Source: Geobacteraceae bacterium (GTDB lineage Bacteria > Desulfobacterota > Desulfuromonadia > Desulfuromonadales > Geopsychrobacteraceae). From it: 9,044 bases of DNA. The notes below the pieces were generated by a model. The model was not told where the DNA came from. It did no database searches and saw only the letters and a list, made by a program, of their open reading frames with translations. Positions 1 through 6,947 of the stretch are shown here, one piece after another (the stretch's first letter is position 1; every line of letters begins with the position of its first letter). The stretch spans positions 1 through 9,044 of the forward strand of contig JAMOPE010000327.1 in the NCBI GenBank assembly GCA_027064785.1. Direction: 5' to 3'. Made by a program: the position numbers and the translations under genes.

Positions 1-2
1 CA

Positions 3-3000
3 AAAAAAATAAGTGTGTGCAATCTCCTTGCCTTTCTTTTTATCTTTGTTGTTGCATTTCCGCAGCTGGCAGATTGTGCAGTTATCGCCAATTATCGCCT
101 TGACGAGTGCCGTTGGAACGGGTCACATGACGAGGTCAAGGATAGTAGCGTTAATAACCTTCATGGGACTGCTTTTAACGATGCCAATACTGTCATTAAT
201 GATGGTGTTGGTGGACTTTGTAATATGGGCAGGTTTGATGGGTCGGGTGACTACGTTGAAGTTGCAGATAGTTCGGTCCTCAACCCTGCTGGAGCGTTTA
301 CAGCGTCAGTTTGGTTTCGCGCTGACTCTTTAGGAACTTGGAACGGTGTCATTTCAAAGCTGACAGATGTCAATCCGGGAACTGGCCGAGGATGGAATAT
401 CCAGGTTGGTAGCAGCCAGCGCATTGCTTCTCTGATGGCTGATGATACCGGCCACTATGTCTATTTGCGCTCGACGACTGTTCCTCAAACGGGTGTCTGG
501 TACCATGTTGTTCTTGTTCACCAAGCAGATAATACCAATCATCTTTATATTAATGGTCATGAAGAAGCGACGAACAATCATGGTATTGCATTTACCACCA
601 ATCCTTTTCAGATCGGGAAGTTTTATACCAATTCAACTGGACTTGTTTTCGATGGTGCGATTGATGAGGTTGAATTGTTTGATACTGCTCTCGATGCGGG
701 TGAGATTCAGATTCTTTACAGTAATCTGCAGGCTCAGCAAAATTCTGATGGGAGCAACCGTTATTGTTCCTGTGCAAATGCCATTGGTGAGTATCATTTT
801 AACGAGGCAATTTGGAATGGTAATCCAGGGGGTGTTCGGGATTCCAGTAGTGGTCATTATCATGCAACTGCAGTCAATGGGGCGGTGACGGAAGAGTTGT
901 CCCCTGCAATTCCGGGGAGTCCGGGAACGTGTAACTATGGTGTTTTCGATGGAGTTGATGACTATGTTGCGCTTCCCTCCAATTATCCCGATTTAACGAC
1001 TGACTTTACTGTAACGGCATGGATCAGGACGACAGACAATACCCGTTCTGGACAGCGGATTTTGATCGACGATCCTAATAATACTCAGGGGTTTGGTTTT
1101 AGTCTGGGGGATGGCGGCACGGGAACGATTCGGTTTTTTTCGCGGAGCACCAGCCCAATTATTCTCGACACTCCTCGGGTGATCGAAAATGATACCTGGT
1201 ATTTTGTTGCGGCTGTTGCTGATATCTCAAATAACATAAAACGGATATATGTCTTTGATCCGGTCGGCAATCAATTAGCGTCTGTTTCGCAATCATATTC
1301 GGGATCTTGGGGCGCGGATGCTGGAGATCCTTCAATCGGAGGGGAGAATAATTTATCTTCCGAAACGGGTTCTCGGTTTCACTTTGTCGGTTCTATTGAT
1401 GAAGTTAGTGTTCATGACCGGGCCCTGACGGTTGAACAGATCAATGATCTCAGGACTGTCGTCCATGGTTGTGCGATTAGCCCTGTTGCTGAGTATCGTC
1501 TCGATGACTGTCGCTGGGATGGCAGTGTTGATGAGGTCGTGGATAGCAGTGGCAACAATAATCATGGGGTTGCTTTTTACGATGCTGAAACGATTGCGAA
1601 TGATGGCACTGGTGGTATTTGCCGAGCTGGTTTTTTTGATGGCTCGGAAGATTATGTTGAAATCCCCAATACCCCAGTGATGAATCCCGTCGGTGCTTTT
1701 ACGGCATCGGTCTGGTTCCGTGCTGATTCCTTCGGGAGTTGGAATGGAGTTATTTCAAAACTGACCAATGTTAATTCGGGAACCGGGCGCGGCTGGAATA
1801 TTCAGGTTGGCCGATCTCAGAGAATTGCCTCACTGATGGCTGACAGTAGTGGCCATTATAGGTATCTGAAATCAACAACTGTTCCGCAAGTTGGGGCATG
1901 GTATCACGTTGTTTTGGTTCATCAGGTAGATAATACCAACCGTCTTTATGTCAATGGAGTACAAGAGGCGGTTAACAATCATGCTATCGCTTTTGCTTCC
2001 AATCCTTTTCAGATTGGGAAGTTTTATACCGATTCGAGTGGGCTTTTTTTTGATGGTGCAATTGATGAAGTTGAACTTTACGATGATGCTCTCGATGCCA
2101 GTCAGGTTCATAGCCTTTACTTAAATCAGCTTACTCAAAACAATTATGATGGGAGCCCACGCTTCTGCCCTTGTGCGGCATCAGCGGCGTATCATTTCGA
2201 CGTATGTAGTGAAACCGATACGATTATTGATGATAGTGGAAATGGTTTTGACGGTCGTGTTCAAAATGGTCCCCTTGCCATTGAACTGGGTAAAGTTTGT
2301 AATGGTGGTCGGTTCGACGGTATCGACGATTATATTGAAATCGACGATTCCGATAAGTTTGACAATACCGACGCGTTAACAATTGCAGGCTGGATTAATC
2401 CTGAGGATATTCGTATCTCCCCTCCGACTGGAAATGCTCGGGGTATTATTTCCAAGAGAAATACCTTTAGCTCAAATGTTGCATATGGAGTGTTTTTTTA
2501 CAGTGCAAGGGGAGATGGTAAAATCTATGTCGATCTTGACACTGTCAATAATCGTTTTGCCTCAAATACAATTATTCCTGAAAACTCCTGGACCCATTTT
2601 GCAGTTGTTTTTGATGGGACCCTTCCTGCGAGTCAGAGGGCAAAATTATATATCAATGGAGTGCTTGATAAAGTTGCTCCAGAATCCTCTAGCTCTATCC
2701 CCGATTATAATTCAAATTTATATTTAGGAAACTTATACACCGGTTTGTCACAGTTGAAAGTATATAAAGGGCTGATGGATGAAATACGGATACTCCCTGA
2801 GGCCCTTTCTGCTGCTGATATCCAGGCGCTTTACCAAGAAACGCGTTCCGGGTGTCAGATCTGTGGCATGCTTGACCATTACCGTATTGAACACACGGGT
2901 GTTGGACTAACATGCCAACGTTCGGATATCACCTTACGTGCTTGTTCCGATGCCTCTTGTAGCTCAGAGTATAGTGACCCTGTGACGATCACGATGACTC

Positions 3001-4880
3001 CGGCAACGGCAAACCCTCCCGTTTGGATCAGTGGCGACAATTACACTTTTACCGGTCATGAAACTGTCCAGTTGCGCCAGACGGTTACGGGTTTGGCCAC
3101 TCTCGGGCTGAGGGACCCAAATCCAATTCCAGTTCATGATTACAAGTGTTTTAATTCTGGGATCGAAGGAGATTGCGGACTTGTCTTTTATGATTCCGGA
3201 TTTATTTATGATGTGCCAGATCTTACGTCTTGTCAGGATTCACCGCAGATCGTGCTCCATGCCGTTCGAACTGATGACACAACAAAGACGTGTGTCGCTG
3301 ATGATGGATTTGCCAATACCACAAAAACAGTGCACTTCTGGAATAGCTATATCTCTCCCGGTACGGGAACTGAGACGCTTGTTTTGGACGGAATAGACAT
3401 TGCCTCTGCCAGTCCCGGGACTGGGATTCCTCTCAATTTTGATGCTAATGCAACTGCCAATTTTATGTTGAACTATCCTGATGCGGGTCAACTTCAATTA
3501 AATGCGCACTATGATGGGATTGGGAGTGAAGAAGCCGGTCTCGTGATGGCTGGCACCGACAGTTTTGTTGTCCGTCCGGTTGGATTGTGTATTTATTCAG
3601 ATGAGGCTAATGCTGATTGTGCTGCCGGGAATGGGCTCTGCTCAGCATTCAAACGGGTTGATGAAAACTTTACACTAAAGGTGAAGGGTGTCTGCTGGGA
3701 AAATTCAGGGGATAGTGACTTCTGTAGCGGGAATGTAACGACACCGAACTTCCAGCTTGATGCAATTTCTATAAGCCACAATCTGATTGCTCCTACCGGG
3801 GCAGGTGTGAGCACTGGGATAATTGGAGTCACTGCGGTTGATATTTCGGCAGCAGATAGTGGCGAAGCTGTTATTGCTCATCAAACGGTCTCTGAGGTCG
3901 GAGTTTTTAATTTTGCGGCAACGTCCCCTGCTTATTTTGGTCAAGCTCTTCCCGTGGCGACGTCTACAAATATCGGTCGCTTTATCCCAGATCATTTCAC
4001 GACATCGATTATAAATGATGGTGTTTTTGAGGATGGCTGCAGTGGTTTTACTTATTCCGGTCAACCGTTTACTTATTCTTTTCCCAATTTCCCGGAATTG
4101 CTGATTACCGCAACGGGCGGTGGCGGAAACACTGTGGTTAACTACCGTGATGATTTTGTCAAACTCACTCAATCAACTCAGATCAATATGCCTGCGGTGA
4201 CCGCTGATGCAAGTCATGTTGGTTCTAATGGAAGCCTACTCGCCTTGATCTGGACCCCTGGAGTCAGCACATTAGTTACTAATAATGACGGAACACTCAA
4301 TTTTACTTTGGGTGTTGATGAGTTTATTTATACTCGGGAAGCCAATGCTTTGGCTCCTCCGTTTATCAGCGATGTTCAATTACCTGTGACGGCGATTACC
4401 GACAGCGATGGCGTCTCTGCTGCCGGGCTGCCTATTTCATTTGTCCCGACGGGCACGCCAATTCGTTACGGTCGGATGCAGTTGCAGAACAGTTATGGTC
4501 CCGAAACCTTGCCTTTGACGATTCCGCTTCTGACTGAGTATTATGATGGATTTGCATTTGTTCCGAATGTGTTGGATAGTTGTACCCCGTACGATTCGCT
4601 TCATCTGACCCTTACAAATTATCAGGGGAACCTTGATGCCGGTGAAACATTGGCGACTGGGAGTGGGACTTTGCTTTCAGGAACTGGTCATGATTTGACT
4701 CTAAGCGGACCCGGAACGGGTAATGATGGCAGTGTTGATGTGATGCTTGATTTATCGTTAACAACAGGTGCAGGTTTGGAGTGGTTACAGCCAGCCGGAA
4801 GCAATCCCTCAGCAAAGGCCACTTTTGGGATTTTTAAGGGGAATACACATTTAATTTATATGCGTGAGTCTGTTTGGTAA
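3..4880 (+). CDS. MshQ-like secreted surface protein: four LamG modules plus C-terminal DUF6701 (5' end outside window)
   Basis: Probable tip or accessory protein of an MSHA-type pilus system, exported to the periplasm or cell surface; LamG folds usually bind carbohydrate or protein ligands. Residues are numbered from the first in-window GTG (position 15). A hydrophobic stretch at 4-19 is the core of a signal peptide. LamG modules lie at about 22-254, 255-486, 489-721 and 722-945, each with an FDG...DY(V/I) strand near the start and a closing IDEV-type motif followed by LY or LR. Residues 946-1010 form a Cys-containing linker (GCQICG, then DHYRIEHTG). The rest matches the DUF6701 pattern: RPVGLCIY near 1184, GRFIPDHF at 1321, FTYSGQPFTY near 1346, RYGRMQLQNSYG at 1484, DSCTPYD near 1521, and a terminal GNTHLIYMRE. 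The frame is open to the left edge and reads Lys-Lys-Ile-Ser just before the GTG, a typical signal-peptide n-region, so the true start is probably upstream. The MshQ/DUF6701 family call is firm; the ligand is unknown. Confidence 0.85.
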   Translation, partial: KKISVCNLLAFLFIFVVAFPQLADCAVIANYRLDECRWNGSHDEVKDSSVNNLHGTAFNDANTVINDGVGGLCNMGRFDGSGDYVEVADSSVLNPAGAFTASVWFRADSLGTWNGVISKLTDVNPGTGRGWNIQVGSSQRIASLMADDTGHYVYLRSTTVPQTGVWYHVVLVHQADNTNHLYINGHEEATNNHGIAFTTNPFQIGKFYTNSTGLVFDGAIDEVELFDTALDAGEIQILYSNLQAQQNSDGSNRYCSCANAIGEYHFNEAIWNGNPGGVRDSSSGHYHATAVNGAVTEELSPAIPGSPGTCNYGVFDGVDDYVALPSNYPDLTTDFTVTAWIRTTDNTRSGQRILIDDPNNTQGFGFSLGDGGTGTIRFFSRSTSPIILDTPRVIENDTWYFVAAVADISNNIKRIYVFDPVGNQLASVSQSYSGSWGADAGDPSIGGENNLSSETGSRFHFVGSIDEVSVHDRALTVEQINDLRTVVHGCAISPVAEYRLDDCRWDGSVDEVVDSSGNNNHGVAFYDAETIANDGTGGICRAGFFDGSEDYVEIPNTPVMNPVGAFTASVWFRADSFGSWNGVISKLTNVNSGTGRGWNIQVGRSQRIASLMADSSGHYRYLKSTTVPQVGAWYHVVLVHQVDNTNRLYVNGVQEAVNNHAIAFASNPFQIGKFYTDSSGLFFDGAIDEVELYDDALDASQVHSLYLNQLTQNNYDGSPRFCPCAASAAYHFDVCSETDTIIDDSGNGFDGRVQNGPLAIELGKVCNGGRFDGIDDYIEIDDSDKFDNTDALTIAGWINPEDIRISPPTGNARGIISKRNTFSSNVAYGVFFYSARGDGKIYVDLDTVNNRFASNTIIPENSWTHFAVVFDGTLPASQRAKLYINGVLDKVAPESSSSIPDYNSNLYLGNLYTGLSQLKVYKGLMDEIRILPEALSAADIQALYQETRSGCQICGMLDHYRIEHTGVGLTCQRSDITLRACSDASCSSEYSDPVTITMTPATANPPVWISGDNYTFTGHETVQLRQTVTGLATLGLRDPNPIPVHDYKCFNSGIEGDCGLVFYDSGFIYDVPDLTSCQDSPQIVLHAVRTDDTTKTCVADDGFANTTKTVHFWNSYISPGTGTETLVLDGIDIASASPGTGIPLNFDANATANFMLNYPDAGQLQLNAHYDGIGSEEAGLVMAGTDSFVVRPVGLCIYSDEANADCAAGNGLCSAFKRVDENFTLKVKGVCWENSGDSDFCSGNVTTPNFQLDAISISHNLIAPTGAGVSTGIIGVTAVDISAADSGEAVIAHQTVSEVGVFNFAATSPAYFGQALPVATSTNIGRFIPDHFTTSIINDGVFEDGCSGFTYSGQPFTYSFPNFPELLITATGGGGNTVVNYRDDFVKLTQSTQINMPAVTADASHVGSNGSLLALIWTPGVSTLVTNNDGTLNFTLGVDEFIYTREANALAPPFISDVQLPVTAITDSDGVSAAGLPISFVPTGTPIRYGRMQLQNSYGPETLPLTIPLLTEYYDGFAFVPNVLDSCTPYDSLHLTLTNYQGNLDAGETLATGSGTLLSGTGHDLTLSGPGTGNDGSVDVMLDLSLTTGAGLEWLQPAGSNPSAKATFGIFKGNTHLIYMRESVW
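78..776 (+). repeat. LamG module 1, copy A of an internal repeat
   Basis: This segment encodes residues 22-254 of the surface protein. It aligns without net insertion or deletion to 1479-2177, at an offset of exactly 1401 nt (467 codons). I counted 67 differing residues out of 233, about 71% identity. Blocks identical in both copies include GAFTASVWFRADS, GTGRGWNIQVG, SQRIASLMAD, NPFQIGKFYT and FDGAIDEVEL. The DNA within these blocks differs at many third codon positions. Cys32 and Cys69 are matched in copy B by Cys499 and Cys536. Confidence 0.9.
777..1472 (+). other. LamG module 2 (divergent) of the surface protein
   Basis: Residues 255-486 form a second LamG-like unit between the two similar copies. 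It keeps the landmarks of the family: an opening Y-H-F, the FDGVDDYVAL strand, a TVTAWIRT strand, WYFVAAV in place of WYHVVLV, and a closing VGSIDEVSVHDRAL helix. It is clearly more distant from modules 1 and 3 than they are from each other. It keeps the cysteine before FDG (Cys306) but has lost the earlier partner cysteine, where the text reads E-A-I-W instead of E-C-R-W. Confidence 0.8.
1479..2177 (+). repeat. LamG module 3, copy B of an internal repeat
   Basis: This segment encodes residues 489-721 and is the partner of 78-776, at a constant offset of 1401 nt. The protein similarity runs through the whole module and into the CxC linker (C-S-C-A in copy A, C-P-C-A in copy B). A run of eight T bases lies at 2044-2051, where copy A has a mixed sequence. 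Confidence 0.9.
2178..2849 (+). other. LamG module 4 (divergent) of the surface protein
   Basis: Residues 722-945 form the fourth LamG-like unit. Visible landmarks are YHFDVC, DDSGNGFDG, GGRFDGIDDYIEI, LTIAGWINPED, WTHFAVVFDG, LYINGV and the closing GLMDEIRILPEALSAADIQALY-type helix. Cys731 and Cys762 occupy the places of the cysteine pair seen in modules 1 and 3. The longer insert after GWINPED resembles bacterial LamG-3 (jellyroll) proteins. The module ends at a Cys-x-x-Cys linker (GCQICG) that leads into the DUF6701 part. Confidence 0.8.
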
Positions 4881-4916
4881 TACTTTTCACAACGTATTTG
4901 ATTTCGAGAAAAAGAA

Positions 4917-4949
4917 AGCCCCGCCGGAAAACCGACGGGGCTATTTTAT
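4917..4949. terminator. Bidirectional intrinsic terminator between convergent genes
   Basis: A GC-rich hairpin has arms 4917-4927 and 4932-4942 and an AAAA loop. Seven pairs (AGCCCCG with CGGGGCT) are followed by one C/A mismatch and three more pairs. On the + strand it is followed by TATTTTATT. On the - strand it is followed by the complement of an A-rich tract (4908-4917), giving a U-rich tail. It lies 37 nt after the stop of the surface-protein gene and 28 nt beyond the stop of the CoA-transferase gene, so it can end both transcripts. Confidence 0.92.
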
Positions 4950-4969
4950 TGTAGTTTAGCGAGTCAGAT

Positions 4970-6556
4970 CTATTCGCACAGATCGACTTTAATGTCCCAG
5001 TTCTTGATCCGCATAGTACCATTCTCAGCAAGGTTCTGCTGCATCTTGAAAGCACGATCGAATAACTGAGGCTCGTGACCAACGCCACGGGCGAGACAAT
5101 CTTTAGAAGCCATTTCCAGATAATCGTTCAGAATTGGCTTGTACTCGGGGTGACCACATTTCTCAATGATCAACTTGGCGCGCTCTTTTGGTGCGACACC
5201 GCGCAAGTCAGCCAGACCCTGCTCAGTAACCAGAACATCAAGATCATGCTCAGTATGATCGACATGTGGTGCTTTTGGTACAACGCAAGTAATGCCATGT
5301 GGATCAGTTTTGCTTGGGCGGGTTGACGGTGAGTGCATAATTTTCAAGTAGCCGTTACGCAGGTAGTCACCAGAGCCACCAAGACCGTTGATCATTCGGG
5401 TGCCGCCAACCAGTGTTGAGTTTGCATGAGCATAAATATCAAACTCAACCGGGGTGTTCATGGCGATACAACCGAGACGACGAATTGGCTCTGGAGCATT
5501 TGAAATTGACAAAGGCCGCAGAACAATTTTGTTAAAGTACTTGTCCCAGTTGTCAAAGAAGCGAGGGAACCCGGGATCTTCTGACAGTGACAGTGAACAG
5601 GCGGAAGCGAAGTTCAATTTGCCCGAATCGAAGAAGTCGAGCATGGTGTCCTGCAGAACCTCGGTGAAGACGCTGAGGTTGGTGAATGGACCATTTGCCA
5701 GACCACCGACAACGGCGTTAGCAATCGAACCAACACCTGACTGCAGTGGCAGCAGGTTTTCAGGAAGACGACCCATCTTAACTTCATGGGAGAAGAATTC
5801 CATCAAGTGACCGGCAATCGCGTCGGAGGTATCGTCCTGACCTGCGAATGCACGACCTTTGTCACGATGCTTGGATTCAACGATTGCAACGATCTTGTCG
5901 GGATCACATGGTACGTATGGAGTCCCGATCCGGGTATGCGCTTCGGTGATCAGGAATGGAGCACGATGCGGCGGCTTCTGCTGCATATGAATATCGTGCA
6001 TCCCTTCAAATGAGGGTTGCCCTGTGTTAACTTCGATGATGATTTTATCACAAAGATTGATAGCTTCAGCGACGATACCGCAAGATGAGGTCAGAACCAG
6101 ACCACAGTCTTCGTTGATATCTGAAACCTCAATGATGGCTACGTCGTAGCGACCATTTTCGGTATAGAAACCGTAACTGATATCCTGAGCAAACAGACCC
6201 AGGTGCTTGTCACCCATGCGGATCCGACCGGCATTGATTCCCTTGGCAATATTTTTACCAGTCTGATAAGGCCAGCGACGATCGATCATGTCGAGGGATG
6301 CCCAGCGATCCTCTGTCTCGGCACCAACAGAAGCACCGATGAAAAGGTTGAACTTCAGTTTGCCTTGCAGGTTGTTGGCCTCAACGTGATCAGCCAGTGC
6401 AATCGGCACAGCTTTTGGATATCCTGCCGGGGTAAAACCGGACCAGAGCAGGTTTTGACCAGCTTTAAAATGCTGGATGCAATCTTCTGCTTTTACGACT
6501 TTGTTGAGCAGGGACTTACGACGTACTCGACTCTCAAGTGTTCCGAAATCGGACAT
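4970..6556 (-). CDS. Acetyl-CoA hydrolase/transferase family; probable succinyl-CoA:acetate CoA-transferase
   Basis: Cytoplasmic enzyme of 528 residues, a normal length for the family. The likely reaction moves CoA between succinyl-CoA and acetate, giving acetyl-CoA and succinate. In acetate-oxidising Desulfuromonadales this step activates acetate and closes the TCA cycle. Visible motifs are GVGSIANAV (274-282), FTEVLQD (297-303) with Glu299 as the likely catalytic glutamate that forms the glutamyl-CoA thioester, SGKLNFASACSLSLS (311-325), the glycine loop NGLGGSGDYLRNG (390-402), and VTEQGLADLRG (443-453). The ATG at 6554-6556 is supported by an AGGAGG ribosome-binding site (6564-6569) seven bases upstream. 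The gene stands alone, convergent with the surface-protein gene, and has its own promoter and a long leader. Family membership is certain. Hydrolase, propionyl-CoA:succinate or butyrate variants cannot be excluded from sequence alone. Confidence 0.93.
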   Translation of the reverse strand: MSDFGTLESRVRRKSLLNKVVKAEDCIQHFKAGQNLLWSGFTPAGYPKAVPIALADHVEANNLQGKLKFNLFIGASVGAETEDRWASLDMIDRRWPYQTGKNIAKGINAGRIRMGDKHLGLFAQDISYGFYTENGRYDVAIIEVSDINEDCGLVLTSSCGIVAEAINLCDKIIIEVNTGQPSFEGMHDIHMQQKPPHRAPFLITEAHTRIGTPYVPCDPDKIVAIVESKHRDKGRAFAGQDDTSDAIAGHLMEFFSHEVKMGRLPENLLPLQSGVGSIANAVVGGLANGPFTNLSVFTEVLQDTMLDFFDSGKLNFASACSLSLSEDPGFPRFFDNWDKYFNKIVLRPLSISNAPEPIRRLGCIAMNTPVEFDIYAHANSTLVGGTRMINGLGGSGDYLRNGYLKIMHSPSTRPSKTDPHGITCVVPKAPHVDHTEHDLDVLVTEQGLADLRGVAPKERAKLIIEKCGHPEYKPILNDYLEMASKDCLARGVGHEPQLFDRAFKMQQNLAENGTMRIKNWDIKVDLCE

Positions 6557-6733
6557 TCTCTCTCCTCCTATGAAAAGGACAATGATGCATGAGCACCGGT
6601 TGGAAGTGCTGTTAGAACAGCGCTATGATTAGTTTACTTCTTTTTAACTGATTGATTTTACAGGATATTCGCTTAGCGAAAGAAATGCTCTCTTTTCCCT
6701 GTAAGCTACAGCATTAGACTATTAAAAGAACAG
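6557..6733 (-). other. Predicted 5' leader of the CoA-transferase mRNA with inverted repeats
   Basis: If transcription starts just past the -10 box near 6739, the leader is about 175 nt and has no convincing ORF. Read on the - strand it holds an outer 7-bp pairing (arms 6698-6704 and 6658-6664, TTACAGG with CCTGTAA). This encloses a GAAA/TTTC pairing and a TTCGC-TAA-GCGAA hairpin (6668-6680), together a possible three-way junction. Nearer the start are a perfect inverted repeat GCTGTT-AG-AACAGC (6608-6621) and an AGCAC/GTGCT hairpin (6592-6610). These two share bases 6608-6610, so they cannot both form. I do not recognise a known riboswitch class. The structures were found by eye, with no folding energies. 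Confidence 0.4.
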
Positions 6734-6738
6734 CGTTT

Positions 6739-6768
6739 CTTATATACTGGTGGCAACATTCAAGTCAA
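6739..6768 (-). promoter_or_regulatory. Putative sigma-70-type promoter of the CoA-transferase gene
   Basis: On the - strand a TTGACT -35 box (6763-6768) is followed, after 18 bases, by TATAAG (6739-6744), or after 16 bases by TATATA (6741-6746). Both boxes are near consensus. The position, about 180 bases before the ATG, fits the CoA-transferase as the only gene on this strand downstream. Confidence 0.6.
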
Positions 6769-6947
6769 GGGAAAATACGCCGAGACCGATTTAAATTATC
6801 ATTTCTGGTAATTGTTGAGCGGCTGCGTAGGGATCTACAGTGCAAAGTGTTTGGAGTACGGGGAAATGTGAGATCCGGGGTGCTGGAAACACCCCGTTAT
6901 AGAAAATAGGATTCGACGTGATCAGTGAGTTGTGCTGGTGAAAAAAA
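6769..6947. other. Intergenic stretch downstream of bamD, no gene seen
   Basis: Together with the leader and promoter above, this completes a gap of about 390 bases between the CoA-transferase start and the bamD stop. This part has no ORF with coding features and no tRNA-like structure. The only clear signal is the hairpin at 6876-6896, listed separately. Confidence 0.6.
6876..6896 (-). terminator. Hairpin downstream of bamD, possible terminator
   Basis: A perfect 7-bp stem, CGGGGTG (6876-6882) with CACCCCG (6890-6896), surrounds a 7-base loop 51 bases beyond the bamD stop codon. The stem is strong, but the - strand tail after it (GATCTCACATTT) is not a proper U tract. It may be a weak or factor-assisted terminator, or a 3'-end stabilising hairpin. 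Confidence 0.4.

Noticed and set aside
66..80. Lipobox (LADC) in the surface protein, making it a lipoprotein
   Set aside because: Asp at the -1 position is not accepted by the lipoprotein signal peptidase, and the cysteine matches the Cys-Ala signature that opens each LamG module. A normal secretory signal peptide fits better.
13..333. 106-codon GTG-start frame overlapping the start of the surface-protein gene
   Set aside because: It is an out-of-frame reading of the same DNA. The overlapping frame encodes a clear signal peptide and LamG module, and this one has no recognisable domain.
78..2177. Recent gene conversion or assembly artefact making LamG modules 1 and 3 alike
   Set aside because: Synonymous differences are spread through even the protein-identical blocks, so the copies are old and distinct, not a mis-assembled duplicate.
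3705..4172. 155-codon frame on the - strand inside the DUF6701 region
   Set aside because: It is antisense to a conserved coding region, with no ribosome-binding site or family motif; it is a shadow of the real gene.
6203..6592. 129-codon + strand frame over the start of the CoA-transferase gene
   Set aside because: It is antisense to the conserved N-terminal part of the enzyme and its ribosome-binding site, and has no recognisable domain.
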